Positions 23,510 through 33,010 are shown, numbered from the stretch's first letter. The stretch is DNA of 35,425 nt from Desulfococcaceae bacterium HSG9 (GCA_030378005.1 JAUCGF010000131.1:1-35425); one strand, 5' to 3'. Numbers and translations are program-made. The notes: a model not told the origin generated them from the sequence alone.

Positions 23510-25741
23510 TCAGGGACTGCCGAATTCGGGATGCGGTTCCTTGATTGGCAAGCCGACACAAAATCGCGCTCCGCCTGATTTACAATTTGATGCTGTAATC
23601 GTTCCGTTCAGGCTGACGACTATCCGCTTGACCTGCCAAAGACCGATGCCGCTGCCTTTTGTTTTAGTTGTTTTAAAAGGCTCAAAAACGGCATCGGGTA
23701 ACAATTCAGATGGTAAACCGGGGCCGTTATCGGAAACTTCGATTATCACTTTTCCGTGGCTCTTCAGGTAGCACCGAATGTTTACGTTTGTTCCGTCGCC
23801 GCCTGCTTCGAACGCATTTAGTAAAAGATTTTCCAAAATAGTGCGTAAAAGATCGGAGTCGGTTTCAATTGTGATTCGTGCCTCGCAATGAAACGCGATT
23901 TCAAGACCCGGGAGTCTTTTTTTCAATTGGTCGAGATTTTGCGATAATGCCGCTTCAAGGTCTTTATCTTTTAAAGTCGGGGTGATTTCACCTTTTAACG
24001 TTTTCAACCCTGTTTGCACTTTCCCCATTCTTTTCAGCGCATCATCAATTGTTTCCAACATATCTTGCTGAAATTCAGGATCATCCATATAGTCGGCCGC
24101 ATTTTGGCGAATCAAAGACAACATACCGGCCGCATTTTTGACATCATGAAGAATAAAGGCCGACATAATATCAACGGCTTTTTGTTCTCTCGCCAAAGCC
24201 AGCTTTTCGGCCATGCGCACGGCTAAAAGTGCCGAAGCCGTTTGTGTGCCGAGAGCTGTCAATAAATCAAAATCATCGGTTCCATACTTTCCGCCTGTAA
24301 ATTCCGGCCCCAAAGCAATCAACCCCAGCATCTGCTCACCGATTGTCAAAGGCATAAAAAAAACCAGATTCAGGTCGGTGACAAGTAACCGTTGTTCAAA
24401 ACCGGCAACTCCTGCAAAATCCGCTTTTTTATCTTCCAGTCGATAATAATATTTATGCTTTTGAAGATAGATTATCAGAGGATCATCCGAAGCCAGATCA
24501 TACGTATCATCAAAGCGAATGTCGGCATTTTGGTCTGATATGGCAAGACGATAGCCCTGATTATTATCACCTAACCAGATACACACATTCAACGTATAAA
24601 GGCTGTCAGACAGGACTTTATACAGTGCTTTGACCACTTCCGTTTCTGTCAAAACACCTTGAAGACGCTGTGAAAAGGCCAACCATTCATCCCGATATTC
24701 ATATTTATTCACATAAAAATTGGTGCTTATAAAAAATTTGACCTGATGACGAAATTTTTCCGAAAAGGCGACTGTAATCAATGCCACTAAACCAACAATA
24801 AATAGCAGCCATTTTAAGACAAAAGGAAATTCCCATCCCCAAAGGCGCATTGCAAAAACAATTAGCCCTAAAAAAATCAAATACAAAGCGAATGTAATCG
24901 GTGCGATAAATGAATAGACAACTTTGCGTGAGATATAAATTTTGCGGTTGAGCAGTTGATGGCGTGCGGTGGCGTAAACCATTAATCCCCATCCAAACAT
25001 CAACAATGCCGTGAGCAACCAAAAATGATGTAATACAACTTGATGGTACATAAAACGATAGGAAGCGGCCCATGCCAATGCACCGCACACCACATAACCG
25101 CCAATTACCAAATATTTATATGCCCAACGTTGTTTAGATGATAAACATCGCCAAAAATTTTCCAATCGCCAGGCCATAAACAGCATGACTGCCAAAAGTA
25201 ACATGTCGGTAAAGAAAAACAGGCTGTAGGGATGAAAAGTGACCGTATCTGTACGAATCAACGTTTCTATTTTGCCAAATTGAATAATTTGATAGCAAAA
25301 CAAAATTACGAGCAGCGGCAATCCTCCCCATATTTCGATCTGATGGCCTGATTTGGTTAAGATGGGGTGCCTGGACTTAGAAAATTGAGGTATTAAAGTG
25401 TTATGCAGTTGATGTGCAATACTGAACCATAAAAACGTGAACACCGTTTCGAAAAAAAGGATGAAGGGCGTTAATTGTTCCTGAAAAAAAACAAGATGCA
25501 GTTGCGGCAGCAGCGGAAGTACGTTAGGCTTGAAAAACATCCATATCGGCGTCTGAAGGTCAGGCGTGATATAACTATGAAAATAATAGGCAATATAGAA
25601 ATACTGCGCCGCCAAAAGCGGAATTCCTGCCAGAACACGCACCAGTGCCAACGAAAATCGACGATGCCCATTTCTAATGCGCAAGAATGCCAGACCGGAT
25701 AACAAAAAGAGGCAATTTATAGTGATAAAAAAATAGAGCAT
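23510..25741 (-). CDS. prsK: PrsK-type membrane sensor histidine kinase
   Basis: This 743-residue protein has an N-terminal membrane region with about eight to nine helices (1-325). A GAF-like domain (about 355-510) follows, then a dimerisation/phosphoacceptor helix with H532 in FILHDVKNAAGML, and a HATPase_c domain with ENLLLNAFEAG (N box), DNGPGLP (G1) and GSGIGLWQV (G2). The HDxKN H-box, multi-helix N-terminus and GAF domain are the PrsK arrangement, named for the PEP-CTERM/XrtA exosortase and exopolysaccharide loci. The matching PrsR regulator and XrtA genes are not in the window. The gene begins 10 bp after the metallo-hydrolase gene and is probably in one operon with it. Confidence 0.82.
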   Translation of the reverse strand: MLYFFITINCLFLLSGLAFLRIRNGHRRFSLALVRVLAGIPLLAAQYFYIAYYFHSYITPDLQTPIWMFFKPNVLPLLPQLHLVFFQEQLTPFILFFETVFTFLWFSIAHQLHNTLIPQFSKSRHPILTKSGHQIEIWGGLPLLVILFCYQIIQFGKIETLIRTDTVTFHPYSLFFFTDMLLLAVMLFMAWRLENFWRCLSSKQRWAYKYLVIGGYVVCGALAWAASYRFMYHQVVLHHFWLLTALLMFGWGLMVYATARHQLLNRKIYISRKVVYSFIAPITFALYLIFLGLIVFAMRLWGWEFPFVLKWLLFIVGLVALITVAFSEKFRHQVKFFISTNFYVNKYEYRDEWLAFSQRLQGVLTETEVVKALYKVLSDSLYTLNVCIWLGDNNQGYRLAISDQNADIRFDDTYDLASDDPLIIYLQKHKYYYRLEDKKADFAGVAGFEQRLLVTDLNLVFFMPLTIGEQMLGLIALGPEFTGGKYGTDDFDLLTALGTQTASALLAVRMAEKLALAREQKAVDIMSAFILHDVKNAAGMLSLIRQNAADYMDDPEFQQDMLETIDDALKRMGKVQTGLKTLKGEITPTLKDKDLEAALSQNLDQLKKRLPGLEIAFHCEARITIETDSDLLRTILENLLLNAFEAGGDGTNVNIRCYLKSHGKVIIEVSDNGPGLPSELLPDAVFEPFKTTKTKGSGIGLWQVKRIVVSLNGTITASNCKSGGARFCVGLPIKEPHPEFGSP

Positions 25742-25751
25742 TTTTTAAGTT

Positions 25752-26795
25752 TCAGCTTTCAACCGCTAAATGTTTCAACATCGCTTCATTGGCTTCGTCA
25801 GTCAGCAGTTGCTCCATACCGCGATAGCGCGGTGAAAAATGAAAAAGCGTAAAATTTTTAACCCTGGCTGACGCGGCCATCGTACCCGCCTGCTTGGCGG
25901 TCAAATGATAGCGCGCACCGCGGACTTCCCGGTCTTTTTCTAAAAAAGCGGATTCAATAAACATCACATCCGCATCTTGGGCAAGGGCGACTGCTTTGGC
26001 GGCATTTAACGGATGGTAAATAATATCTGCAATATATACGATCTTCTGTCCGGGTGTGATCATAGCGATTTCCCTGGTTAGATCGCTTAATTTCCATTGT
26101 CTGATTGTCGGTGGTTCAGAACCTGATGCCGCACCCGCTGTCGGAACATCAAAAATCATTTCGGGGTTTTCTATGTTCAGATTATCAAACAAAGCCTGCT
26201 TAAACGTTTTAAGCCACGGGCCGACAACCAGTCCGTGCGTTTGCAGGCGTTCTTTGTTAATATTGACATGAAAGCGTTCTTTCAGAGCAAATCCCAAACA
26301 CGGAATGCCGTGGTCGAGAATAGCGGTCTTAACTGTCAGTGTGGGGGTTTGTAAAAGAATTTCATTATATGCGCGCCGCACCGGAAGATGAGTTGGTAAA
26401 AAGCGATCAGAGCAGGCATACCGCTGCTCAATGAGATGCGTCGGATGCACTTCCGTGGCAATCAACACAAGCGCATCGTCGTAATGATTCACCAGGTTCC
26501 AGGCATAAGCGGCAAGTTTACCCTCCAGATTTTTCAAAATTCCCGCAGGCCCGTAAATATAAAGGGTTTTGTTACGCCCTAAAAATAAACGCAATAATCT
26601 GTCAAATCCGATAAAGTGATCGATATGGGTGTGTGTGATAAAAACATGGTCTGTTTTAAGAATGTCCCGGGATGAAAGCACGCTGATATCGCCAAGGTCA
26701 AAAAGCATGGCTTGCTTTTCAAACAGAAAAGAAACATATAGGGCGGGATCGCCAAAAGGACCGTTAACAAGCCTGGAATAAAATGAAGGCCGCAT
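25752..26795 (-). CDS. RNase Z-like metallo-beta-lactamase-fold hydrolase
   Basis: The ATG at 26795 (MRPSFYSRLVNGPFGDPALY) is the likely start; a GTG nine codons upstream is also in frame. The 347-residue protein has the zinc-binding H-x-H-x-D-H signature (HTHIDH) and further ligand candidates in LDHGIPC, ADIIYH and the C-terminal FTLFHFSPRY. The LYIYGPAGILKNLEGKLAAY segment recalls the RNase Z (ElaC) group. It may process tRNA 3' ends, but many such paralogues in Desulfobacterota are of unknown substrate. It lies between the unknown 26828 gene (32 bp) and prsK (10 bp), pointing to a three-gene operon. Confidence 0.78.
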   Translation of the reverse strand: MRPSFYSRLVNGPFGDPALYVSFLFEKQAMLFDLGDISVLSSRDILKTDHVFITHTHIDHFIGFDRLLRLFLGRNKTLYIYGPAGILKNLEGKLAAYAWNLVNHYDDALVLIATEVHPTHLIEQRYACSDRFLPTHLPVRRAYNEILLQTPTLTVKTAILDHGIPCLGFALKERFHVNINKERLQTHGLVVGPWLKTFKQALFDNLNIENPEMIFDVPTAGAASGSEPPTIRQWKLSDLTREIAMITPGQKIVYIADIIYHPLNAAKAVALAQDADVMFIESAFLEKDREVRGARYHLTAKQAGTMAASARVKNFTLFHFSPRYRGMEQLLTDEANEAMLKHLAVES

Positions 26796-26827
26796 TGTAA
26801 CGTCATCTTTCAGATTACGCACTGTTG

Positions 26828-27247
26828 TCAGGGCAGATATTTTCTTACCTGAGTGTTAATACAGTTGTAAATATCAACATCGGAACCAAAAATATCAATG
26901 ACATCTTTATGGTTAATCAACTGTTCAATGACAAACGCAGTAACAAAAAGACTGACAATATGAGTTTGATGGACAATGTGCTTAAAAGGCGCAACCATAT
27001 AGTCAATATCAAAGCTTTCGGCGCGCATCAGAGTTTCCAGGCATTTCATTATCTGTTCTTCAATGGCATTTTTATTAGCGGTCTCAATGAGGTTGATCTC
27101 AATAAGCTTTGACGCAATCGCATTGGAAAGCGGTTCAATGCAATCTCTGATTTTATTAAGCGCTTGTCTTCGCGCATACTCCTTAGATGATTCAATTTTT
27201 GATATAATGCTGGCTTCACGATTACTGGGTCTGAAGATTTTTCCCAT
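26828..27247 (-). CDS. Protein of unknown function, first gene of the metallo-hydrolase/prsK operon
   Basis: Starting at the ATG at 27247 (AGGA eight bases upstream) the protein has 139 residues; an ATG at 27256 is also possible. It appears all-helical and soluble, with a charged N-terminus (MGKIFRPSNREASIISKIESS) and amphipathic helices, and carries no motif I recognise. It has neither a signal peptide nor membrane helices, although VSLFVTAFVIEQLI is fairly hydrophobic. It follows the recJ terminator, so transcription of this operon should begin between 27248 and 27326. Confidence 0.6.
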   Translation of the reverse strand: MGKIFRPSNREASIISKIESSKEYARRQALNKIRDCIEPLSNAIASKLIEINLIETANKNAIEEQIMKCLETLMRAESFDIDYMVAPFKHIVHQTHIVSLFVTAFVIEQLINHKDVIDIFGSDVDIYNCINTQVRKYLP

Positions 27248-27326
27248 GGTATCCATCCTGTTTGAATAGTGTGTTCTCAAACGATAAAGGCTATGGAACG
27301 CATAAGCCTAATCGGAATATTTCAAT

Positions 27327-27352
27327 AAAAAACTGATTATGACAATAATCAG
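27327..27352 (-). terminator. Rho-independent terminator of recJ
   Basis: An 8-bp perfect stem CTGATTAT/ATAATCAG (27333-27340, 27345-27352) with a 4-base loop is followed, read on the minus strand, by TTTTTTATT. It lies 51 bp past the recJ stop and separates recJ from the next minus-strand gene. Confidence 0.8.
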
Positions 27353-27403
27353 CCGATTGCAAGGAAAATGTTCAGAATTCATTCGGCTGCTATAATTTGC
27401 CGG

Positions 27404-29137
27404 TCATTCCAGAACCGCTTCAATCTGCATTTGCATTGTTTTAGCGTTATTCCAGTAGTTCCATCGCAGGCGAAAAGCAATCTGATCAAAAACATCTGGA
27501 AGATTATCACAGTCATCAAGATTGAACTGAATGGCGGCAAAACGGTTTTGAGTATATTGTCCGGATTGGCTGAGAACCATTTTTCTGTGATTCCGCCCGA
27601 CAATTTTGGACGAAACGACCATAATATCGCGCGCCATAAACAGCGGTTCGGGATTACCCTGGCCAAACGGCTTCAAAGTTTCAAGGCTGTCAAGTAAAGG
27701 TACATCAATGTCATCAAATTTGAGTTCGTAATCAAGTCTCAGGACAGGTATGAAATCATCAGGTTCGGTTTTTTGCCGGACAGCCATATCAAATGCTTCC
27801 CGAAAATGAGCCAACTGCGTTGGGCTGATTTTTAATCCTGCGGCCATTGAATGGCCACCAAAACCTTTCAATACATCTTCGCACGCCGCAAGTCCATTAT
27901 AAAGATTAAATCCGGGAATGCTTCGCGCCGAGCCTTTGCCCGTTCCGTCTTGGAAAGCGATCAACACCACCGGGCGGAAATATTTTTTCACCAGCCTGGA
28001 TGCCACGATCCCTAAAATACCTGCATTCCACTGGCGCGGTGAATGCAAATCCGACAGCACTATTGATTTTTTTTTAAGCACATCAGGCGCGGCTTCTAAA
28101 TATTCCTCTATTTCGGTGAAAATCGCTTTTTCGGCTTCACGTCGTCTGATATTCAAATCGCTCAATTTTGTTGCGATTTTACGGGCTGTTGACAATTTTT
28201 GGGTGGTAAAAAGCTCGACCGCCATACCGGCATGGTCCATACGGCCGGCGGCATTAATACGGGGAGCCAGTTTGAAAGCGATATCTTCCGCGTTTGCCGG
28301 TTGATTTTTCAAACCGCTTGCTTCAATCAACGCTTTGATGCCGATTCTCTTTTTCAGATTAATAATATCAATGCCGGCATCGGTTAAAATACGGTTTTCA
28401 GCCACGAGCGGCACAATATCGGCGACGGTTCCGAGAGCGACCAAATCGCAATAATCTTTAAGATTAGGCTCCGGTTTATCTGCCCAAAAACCATTATCGC
28501 GCAGATACTTTCTTAATGCGATAAGCAGGTAAAAAGAGACGCCGACACCGGCTAAATGACCGAAACCGGCGTCACAATCCTGTCGCTGGGGATTGATCAC
28601 CGCAAAGGCCGGCGGCAGCGTATCTCCGGTTATATGGTGATCGGTGATGATTACATCAACACCAGCATCCTGAGCAGCGGCAACCGCTTGATGACTTCCG
28701 GCACCGCAATCTGTCGTAATAATAAGATTAAATCCCTGGGGGATAACATAATCAATGATATGAGTATGTTGCAGACTGTAGCCTTCTTTCAGACGATGGG
28801 GCAGGTAATAGGATACATCCGCATCCGCCCGCTGTAAAAAATCAAGCAGAATAGAAGTTCCGGTAACGCCGTCCACATCGTAATCCCCAAAAAGCAAAAT
28901 TTTTTCACGCTGATTGATAGCCGCTGCAATACGCTCAGTTGCAGCCTCAATATCTTTTAATAGAAAAGGCGATCTCAGGTTGGCAAGTGAGGGATTAAGG
29001 AAAGTGCGCACTTTCTCTGGTGTGGTAATATCACGAATCATCAAAATAGCGGCTACCACAGGATGGCAATCAAGCTGCCGACTTAATGATCGTACAGCAT
29101 CTATTTCCGGTTGTTTTATTTTCCAAATCGGTTGCAT
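27404..29137 (-). CDS. recJ: RecJ single-stranded-DNA-specific 5'-3' exonuclease
   Basis: The ATG at 29137 (MQPIWKIKQPEIDAV) matches the usual RecJ N-terminus; an ATG eight codons upstream is less likely. The 577-residue protein has the DHH phosphoesterase motifs: LLFGDYDVDGVTGTSIL, TTDCGAG, ITDHHITG and the GTVADIVPL region, which bind the two metal ions. The DHHA1 domain contains FGGHSMAAGLKI, and the C-terminal OB-like domain has LKPFGQGNPEPLF. RecJ degrades single-stranded DNA in recombination, mismatch and base-excision repair. The gene is divergent from the DUF499 gene with a 201-bp spacer that contains a half repeat. Confidence 0.93.
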   Translation of the reverse strand: MQPIWKIKQPEIDAVRSLSRQLDCHPVVAAILMIRDITTPEKVRTFLNPSLANLRSPFLLKDIEAATERIAAAINQREKILLFGDYDVDGVTGTSILLDFLQRADADVSYYLPHRLKEGYSLQHTHIIDYVIPQGFNLIITTDCGAGSHQAVAAAQDAGVDVIITDHHITGDTLPPAFAVINPQRQDCDAGFGHLAGVGVSFYLLIALRKYLRDNGFWADKPEPNLKDYCDLVALGTVADIVPLVAENRILTDAGIDIINLKKRIGIKALIEASGLKNQPANAEDIAFKLAPRINAAGRMDHAGMAVELFTTQKLSTARKIATKLSDLNIRRREAEKAIFTEIEEYLEAAPDVLKKKSIVLSDLHSPRQWNAGILGIVASRLVKKYFRPVVLIAFQDGTGKGSARSIPGFNLYNGLAACEDVLKGFGGHSMAAGLKISPTQLAHFREAFDMAVRQKTEPDDFIPVLRLDYELKFDDIDVPLLDSLETLKPFGQGNPEPLFMARDIMVVSSKIVGRNHRKMVLSQSGQYTQNRFAAIQFNLDDCDNLPDVFDQIAFRLRWNYWNNAKTMQMQIEAVLE

Positions 29138-29250
29138 ATTTAGCCTATAACGTATAAGCATAATCAGAGCAACTGGAAAGTAACATCAAGGGAATGAAAA
29201 AATATCCTGTCTGTCAAATCCGATACTGCTTGCCGCTTTTGTAGCGTTTT

Positions 29251-29273
29251 GGCAAACTGAAGTCAGCACTCCT
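29251..29273. repeat. Half element of the AGGAGTGC repeat family, copy 3
   Basis: GGCAAACTGAAGT followed by CAGCACTCCT matches the right arm of the inverted repeat at 6722-6745 and the 3113-3136 arm of copy 1. No left arm is present. It lies in the divergent spacer between recJ and the DUF499 gene. Confidence 0.55.
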
Positions 29274-29338
29274 GCCAGTCAGCTAGATGTTGACACAACA
29301 CTACTCTGAAATATCAAACAACTGAAAAGGGATAACCC

Positions 29339-32300
29339 ATGAAAACAATTTTCGATCTTTGCCAGCCACGCGCCGATGTGATTCAAGGGCGCATTCGTGA
29401 TGAAGAGTTCACCGCCGAATTATCCCAAGTGATCAATAAAACAGCCGCGCCGGAGTATGCCGAACCAGCTCTGTTTTTTCGTTACACCTATCCCACGCGC
29501 GGCCTTAAAACCTTGATGGAAACCGTGTGCCGGCGCTTATCCGGCATGGGCGGCGAACTCAATTCGGTGCTGCGGTTGGATACCCAGTACGGCGGCGGCA
29601 AAACCCACAGTCTGATCGCTTTGACGCATCTGGCGCAAGGCATGTCAGGAGTTGACAACCTGTCGGAATTTATCGATCCGGCTTTGCTTCCCCAAGAAAA
29701 TGTTCGCGTGGCCGCGTTAAGCGGTGAAAATTCCGATCCGGCCAATGGGTTGCGGCTTGAAGAGGGCGCATTTGCACGCAGTCTTTGGGGGGAAATGGCT
29801 TTTCGGTTGGCCGGCCGCTCCGGATTTGAAAGAGTTCGCGAAAGTGACGCACGACATATCGCACCGGGAACGGATACGATTATCGAACTTTTCGGAAACC
29901 GCCCGACGCTGATTCTGATTGATGAAATTTCCGTGTATCTTCGCAAAGTGTCCCAAGCCTTTCCGGATTCTGCAAACCAATTCACCGCCTTTATTCAAGC
30001 GCTTATCAAAGCGGTCACATCCGCTCCAAAGGTCGCGCTGGTATGCACATTGGCAATCGGAGCCAAGGATCAGCAGGCTTCGGATGCGTATAAGGCTGAA
30101 AATCTCAGAGCGGTTCAGGTGTTTGATGAAGCTCTGAAAATCGCAGCCCGCAAATTGCTCCAAATCGATCCTACGGAAGAGGATGAAACGGTTAATATTC
30201 TGCATCGCCGTTTGTTTGAAACTGTCGATTTGAACGCGGCCCAAAACGTTACAGCAGCCTATTTTGACATTTGGGACCGCAACAAAGATTTTCTATCGCC
30301 CGATGCGTATGCGCCTGAAATTCGAGACCAATTCCGCAAAGGCTATCCTATCCACCCGGAAACCCTGAATGTGATGATGGAAAAAATGAGCAGCCTGTCC
30401 ACTTTTCAGCGCACGCGCGGGATGCTCCGGTTTTTATCCCGAACGGTTCATTACCTGTGGGAAACCCGGCCGGAGCGTGTTTACGCTATCCATCCGCATC
30501 ATATTGATCCGGGACATACCTCCATTCGAGGTGAATTCACTACCAAACTGGGTCAAGACACTTACGCGCCGGCCCTGGCTGCGGACGTAGCCGCTGTTCC
30601 GGGCAAAGACCCGTCCATCGCTCAATGGCTCGATGCGCAACATTATCCCGGTCAGCCGCCAGTGACCAGTTTTGTAGCGCGCACGATTTTTATCAACACT
30701 ATGGCGTTTGGTGATGCGGCGCAAGGCGTTTCCGCAGAACATCTGCGCTACTCGGTGTGTTCGCCGGCAATCGAACCGGCCTTGGCGGAGTCCGCTCGCA
30801 AGGCTTTTATAACCGAATCTTTGTACCTTGATGACACGCCCGGCGCGTCCATGCGTTTCCGGGTTGAACCGAATCTGACCCAGATTATCAACCGCGCCAT
30901 GAAAGAAGTCGATGCTGAAGATTTGAGAAACGTGCTGGAAACGCGAATCAGAGACCTGTTTGGCGGCAAACATGGCGATTTTGATCTGATCGCCTTTCCG
31001 GCCGGTCCTTATGAGATTCCAGATGACCCGCGACGGCCCTTTATGGCGGTTTTGCATTATGACGCTTTTATGATTGACGGCGCGCCGACTGAATTGCCGC
31101 GCGATTTGGTTCGTATGGCGGTGAGCAAAGGCCAAAACCAAGACCTCCGCCTCTATCAAAATAACGTGATTTTTGTCATGGCCGATAAAAAATTGACAAC
31201 TGAGATGAAACATCAGGTGTGCCGGCAATTGGCTCTGGAGGCCATTAAAAACGGCCCTCATTATGGCAATTTGGCTGATCACCAGCAACGCCGCATCCAA
31301 GGCGAATTCACCCAATCCGGGGCGTCAGTCACCCTGGCTGTCCTTCAATGCTACCGGCATCTGTTTTATCCCAGCAGCATCGCAGTCGGTTCCGGCGAAG
31401 CCCAACTGGGACACACTTCGATTGAGCTTCAAAATACGTCCGACACGCCCGGCAATGGCCAGAAACATATCAAACGCGCGTTGCGCGACCAGAAAAAATT
31501 GCTTATCCCCGGTAACGATCCCGATTCGCCTGCGTTTGTCCGCGACCAGACGCCATTGAAAACCAAGGGGTGGATCACCACAGCGGACTTGTTCAATGAA
31601 TACCGCAAAGCCACCAAACTTTCTATTATTATGGATTCCGGCCCGCTGATTCAGTGCATCCGCATGGGAATTGAACAGGATATTTTTATCTATCGTGAAA
31701 ATGAACAGTTGTGGGGGCCGGGAGATCCGTCTCCATCGATCCAAATATCCGATAATGCGTTTGTGCATACTTTGACAAACGCTAAAGAACAGAAGTTGTG
31801 GCCAAGGTCCGAACCAAAACAGGAAAAGAAATCTAAATCGTCCACTGAATTCAGCCAAGATAAAAATAATGGGGACCAACTAGAACTAAAAGAAGATGAA
31901 AAAACACCTATATTACCCATCCCACCTATTCCACCTATTCCGCCCATCCTGGAGGCCGAAGGGCCGTTACGCCAGGCGCTGGTTCAGTTGTTTGAAAAGG
32001 CCCGCGCTTGCAATGTAAATGAGTTGGTTTCTTTGACAATTCGTTTTTTTGAATACAAAGGCGCCTGGATGCTTCAACAAACTTTATCAACCTATCGGGA
32101 TGCGGATATATCCTGCAAGTTTGACATTGAGATTGAATCAAAAGGGGTGGAATCGTTTAAAGTCCATTTTGCAGGGGCGTTGTCCAAAGCCGGCACCGTG
32201 CGCTCTTTTATGGAACCTCAACTGCGCATGGCTGAGGGTCACACTTTTGACGCAAACTTTCAACTGGTCTTCAAAAATACGTTTGCCACTTCTAAAGATA

Positions 32301-32392
32301 AGGCTGATGCGTTTATCGAAACCATGACCCGTTATGGCGGAGCCGAAGCCTATATTGAAGCCCAAGCCGCACCGCAAAAGGAGAGCGTCTGA
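29339..32392 (+). CDS. DUF499 ATP-binding protein, anti-phage-locus type
   Basis: This 1017-residue protein carries a Walker A-like loop Q83-Y-G-G-G-K88-T89-H (TQYGGGKTHS) and a Walker B LILIDEIS (D195-E196). The GGGKTH form and the N-terminal IFDLCQPRADVIQG segment are the DUF499 signature. A Glu/Lys/Asp-rich linker ending in a PIPPIPPIPPI run (about 840-880) precedes a C-terminal domain of about 135 residues. DUF499 proteins occur beside DUF1156 methylases, DUF3780 proteins and helicases in loci annotated as phage defence. Here only the 155-residue protein 2 bp downstream accompanies it. The molecular role is unknown; an ATP-driven switch or motor is inferred. The ATG at 29339 lies about 9 bases after AAAGGG. 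Confidence 0.85.
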   Translation: MKTIFDLCQPRADVIQGRIRDEEFTAELSQVINKTAAPEYAEPALFFRYTYPTRGLKTLMETVCRRLSGMGGELNSVLRLDTQYGGGKTHSLIALTHLAQGMSGVDNLSEFIDPALLPQENVRVAALSGENSDPANGLRLEEGAFARSLWGEMAFRLAGRSGFERVRESDARHIAPGTDTIIELFGNRPTLILIDEISVYLRKVSQAFPDSANQFTAFIQALIKAVTSAPKVALVCTLAIGAKDQQASDAYKAENLRAVQVFDEALKIAARKLLQIDPTEEDETVNILHRRLFETVDLNAAQNVTAAYFDIWDRNKDFLSPDAYAPEIRDQFRKGYPIHPETLNVMMEKMSSLSTFQRTRGMLRFLSRTVHYLWETRPERVYAIHPHHIDPGHTSIRGEFTTKLGQDTYAPALAADVAAVPGKDPSIAQWLDAQHYPGQPPVTSFVARTIFINTMAFGDAAQGVSAEHLRYSVCSPAIEPALAESARKAFITESLYLDDTPGASMRFRVEPNLTQIINRAMKEVDAEDLRNVLETRIRDLFGGKHGDFDLIAFPAGPYEIPDDPRRPFMAVLHYDAFMIDGAPTELPRDLVRMAVSKGQNQDLRLYQNNVIFVMADKKLTTEMKHQVCRQLALEAIKNGPHYGNLADHQQRRIQGEFTQSGASVTLAVLQCYRHLFYPSSIAVGSGEAQLGHTSIELQNTSDTPGNGQKHIKRALRDQKKLLIPGNDPDSPAFVRDQTPLKTKGWITTADLFNEYRKATKLSIIMDSGPLIQCIRMGIEQDIFIYRENEQLWGPGDPSPSIQISDNAFVHTLTNAKEQKLWPRSEPKQEKKSKSSTEFSQDKNNGDQLELKEDEKTPILPIPPIPPIPPILEAEGPLRQALVQLFEKARACNVNELVSLTIRFFEYKGAWMLQQTLSTYRDADISCKFDIEIESKGVESFKVHFAGALSKAGTVRSFMEPQLRMAEGHTFDANFQLVFKNTFATSKDKADAFIETMTRYGGAEAYIEAQAAPQKESV

Positions 32393-32394
32393 AC

Positions 32395-32862
32395 ATGGTC
32401 AATCGCGTAAAATCGACTGACGCCACCGGCCAGGGACCGCTGTATGAATTGCGCGTCAAAGGCATGGCCGGAGGTCAGATGTTGATGACAATATGGCAAC
32501 TGCCGTGTTTATCCACGCCGCGCCTGAAAAAACCGGAATGCAATGCCAGGCTCAAAGGCCGGGCGCTGAAAATTGTGGAAACGCGCGTTTTAAGAAAGTT
32601 AAAAGCGGCCGGAATTCGTCTTAACAAAGTCACCCAAGGAAAAACCCGCCATTTCCCCGTGGATGAAGACCTGGCCTTGAATCTATCCTTATTGTTTCGG
32701 ACGCTGGCTCCCATGCGCAATATGGATCGCATTCGTCTTGTGGCGCAAGGCGTTGACACAATGAGCCGCGAGGAAGCGGGCTATTGGTTGGGGATGACCG
32801 TGCATCGGAGATATCCGCGGCGCGTGCTGGCGGCGTTGCGGATGTTGCTGACCAGCACCTGA
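32395..32862 (+). CDS. Small basic partner protein of the DUF499 ATPase, function unknown
   Basis: This 155-residue protein is very basic, with many Arg and Lys residues. It starts 2 bp after the DUF499 stop, with GGAGAG about 8 bases upstream, so the two genes are certainly co-translated. It contains LYELRVKGMAGGQMLMTIWQ, then a Lys/Arg-rich helix (LKGRALKIVETRVLRKLKAAG), and ends with helices around SREEAGYWLGMTVHRRYPRRVLAALRMLL. Proteins of this size and composition are found beside DUF499 genes; I do not know a tested function. The basic helices would suit nucleic-acid binding, which is an inference only. No catalytic motif is visible. Confidence 0.72.
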   Translation: MVNRVKSTDATGQGPLYELRVKGMAGGQMLMTIWQLPCLSTPRLKKPECNARLKGRALKIVETRVLRKLKAAGIRLNKVTQGKTRHFPVDEDLALNLSLLFRTLAPMRNMDRIRLVAQGVDTMSREEAGYWLGMTVHRRYPRRVLAALRMLLTST

Positions 32863-32870
32863 AAATTGAT

Positions 32871-32946
32871 GTAGGTCGGGTTAGCGTAGCGTAACCCGAC
32901 GTTAAAGCCGGTTGTTGTCGGGTTACGCTGTGCTAACCCGACCTAC
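32871..32946. repeat. 30-bp palindrome, GTAGGTCGGGTTAGCG family
   Basis: Arms 32871-32900 and 32917-32946 match at 28 of 30 positions with a 16-base loop. It starts 9 bp after the stop of the DUF499 partner gene. It shares TTAGCGTAGCGTAAC with the element at 406-494, but the flanking core is changed from GTGCG/GCACC to TCGGG/CCGAC, keeping the pairing. Confidence 0.85.
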
Positions 32947-33010
32947 TGGCTTTTTACTATATTTTATTATTATGTCAAATCAAATAGTTATGGACTTATG
33001 TATAACGATG

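Noticed and set aside
30434..31315. Long 293-codon frame on the minus strand
   Set aside because: It is antisense to the DUF499 gene, which has clear ATPase motifs; the minus-strand translation shows no family or domain pattern.
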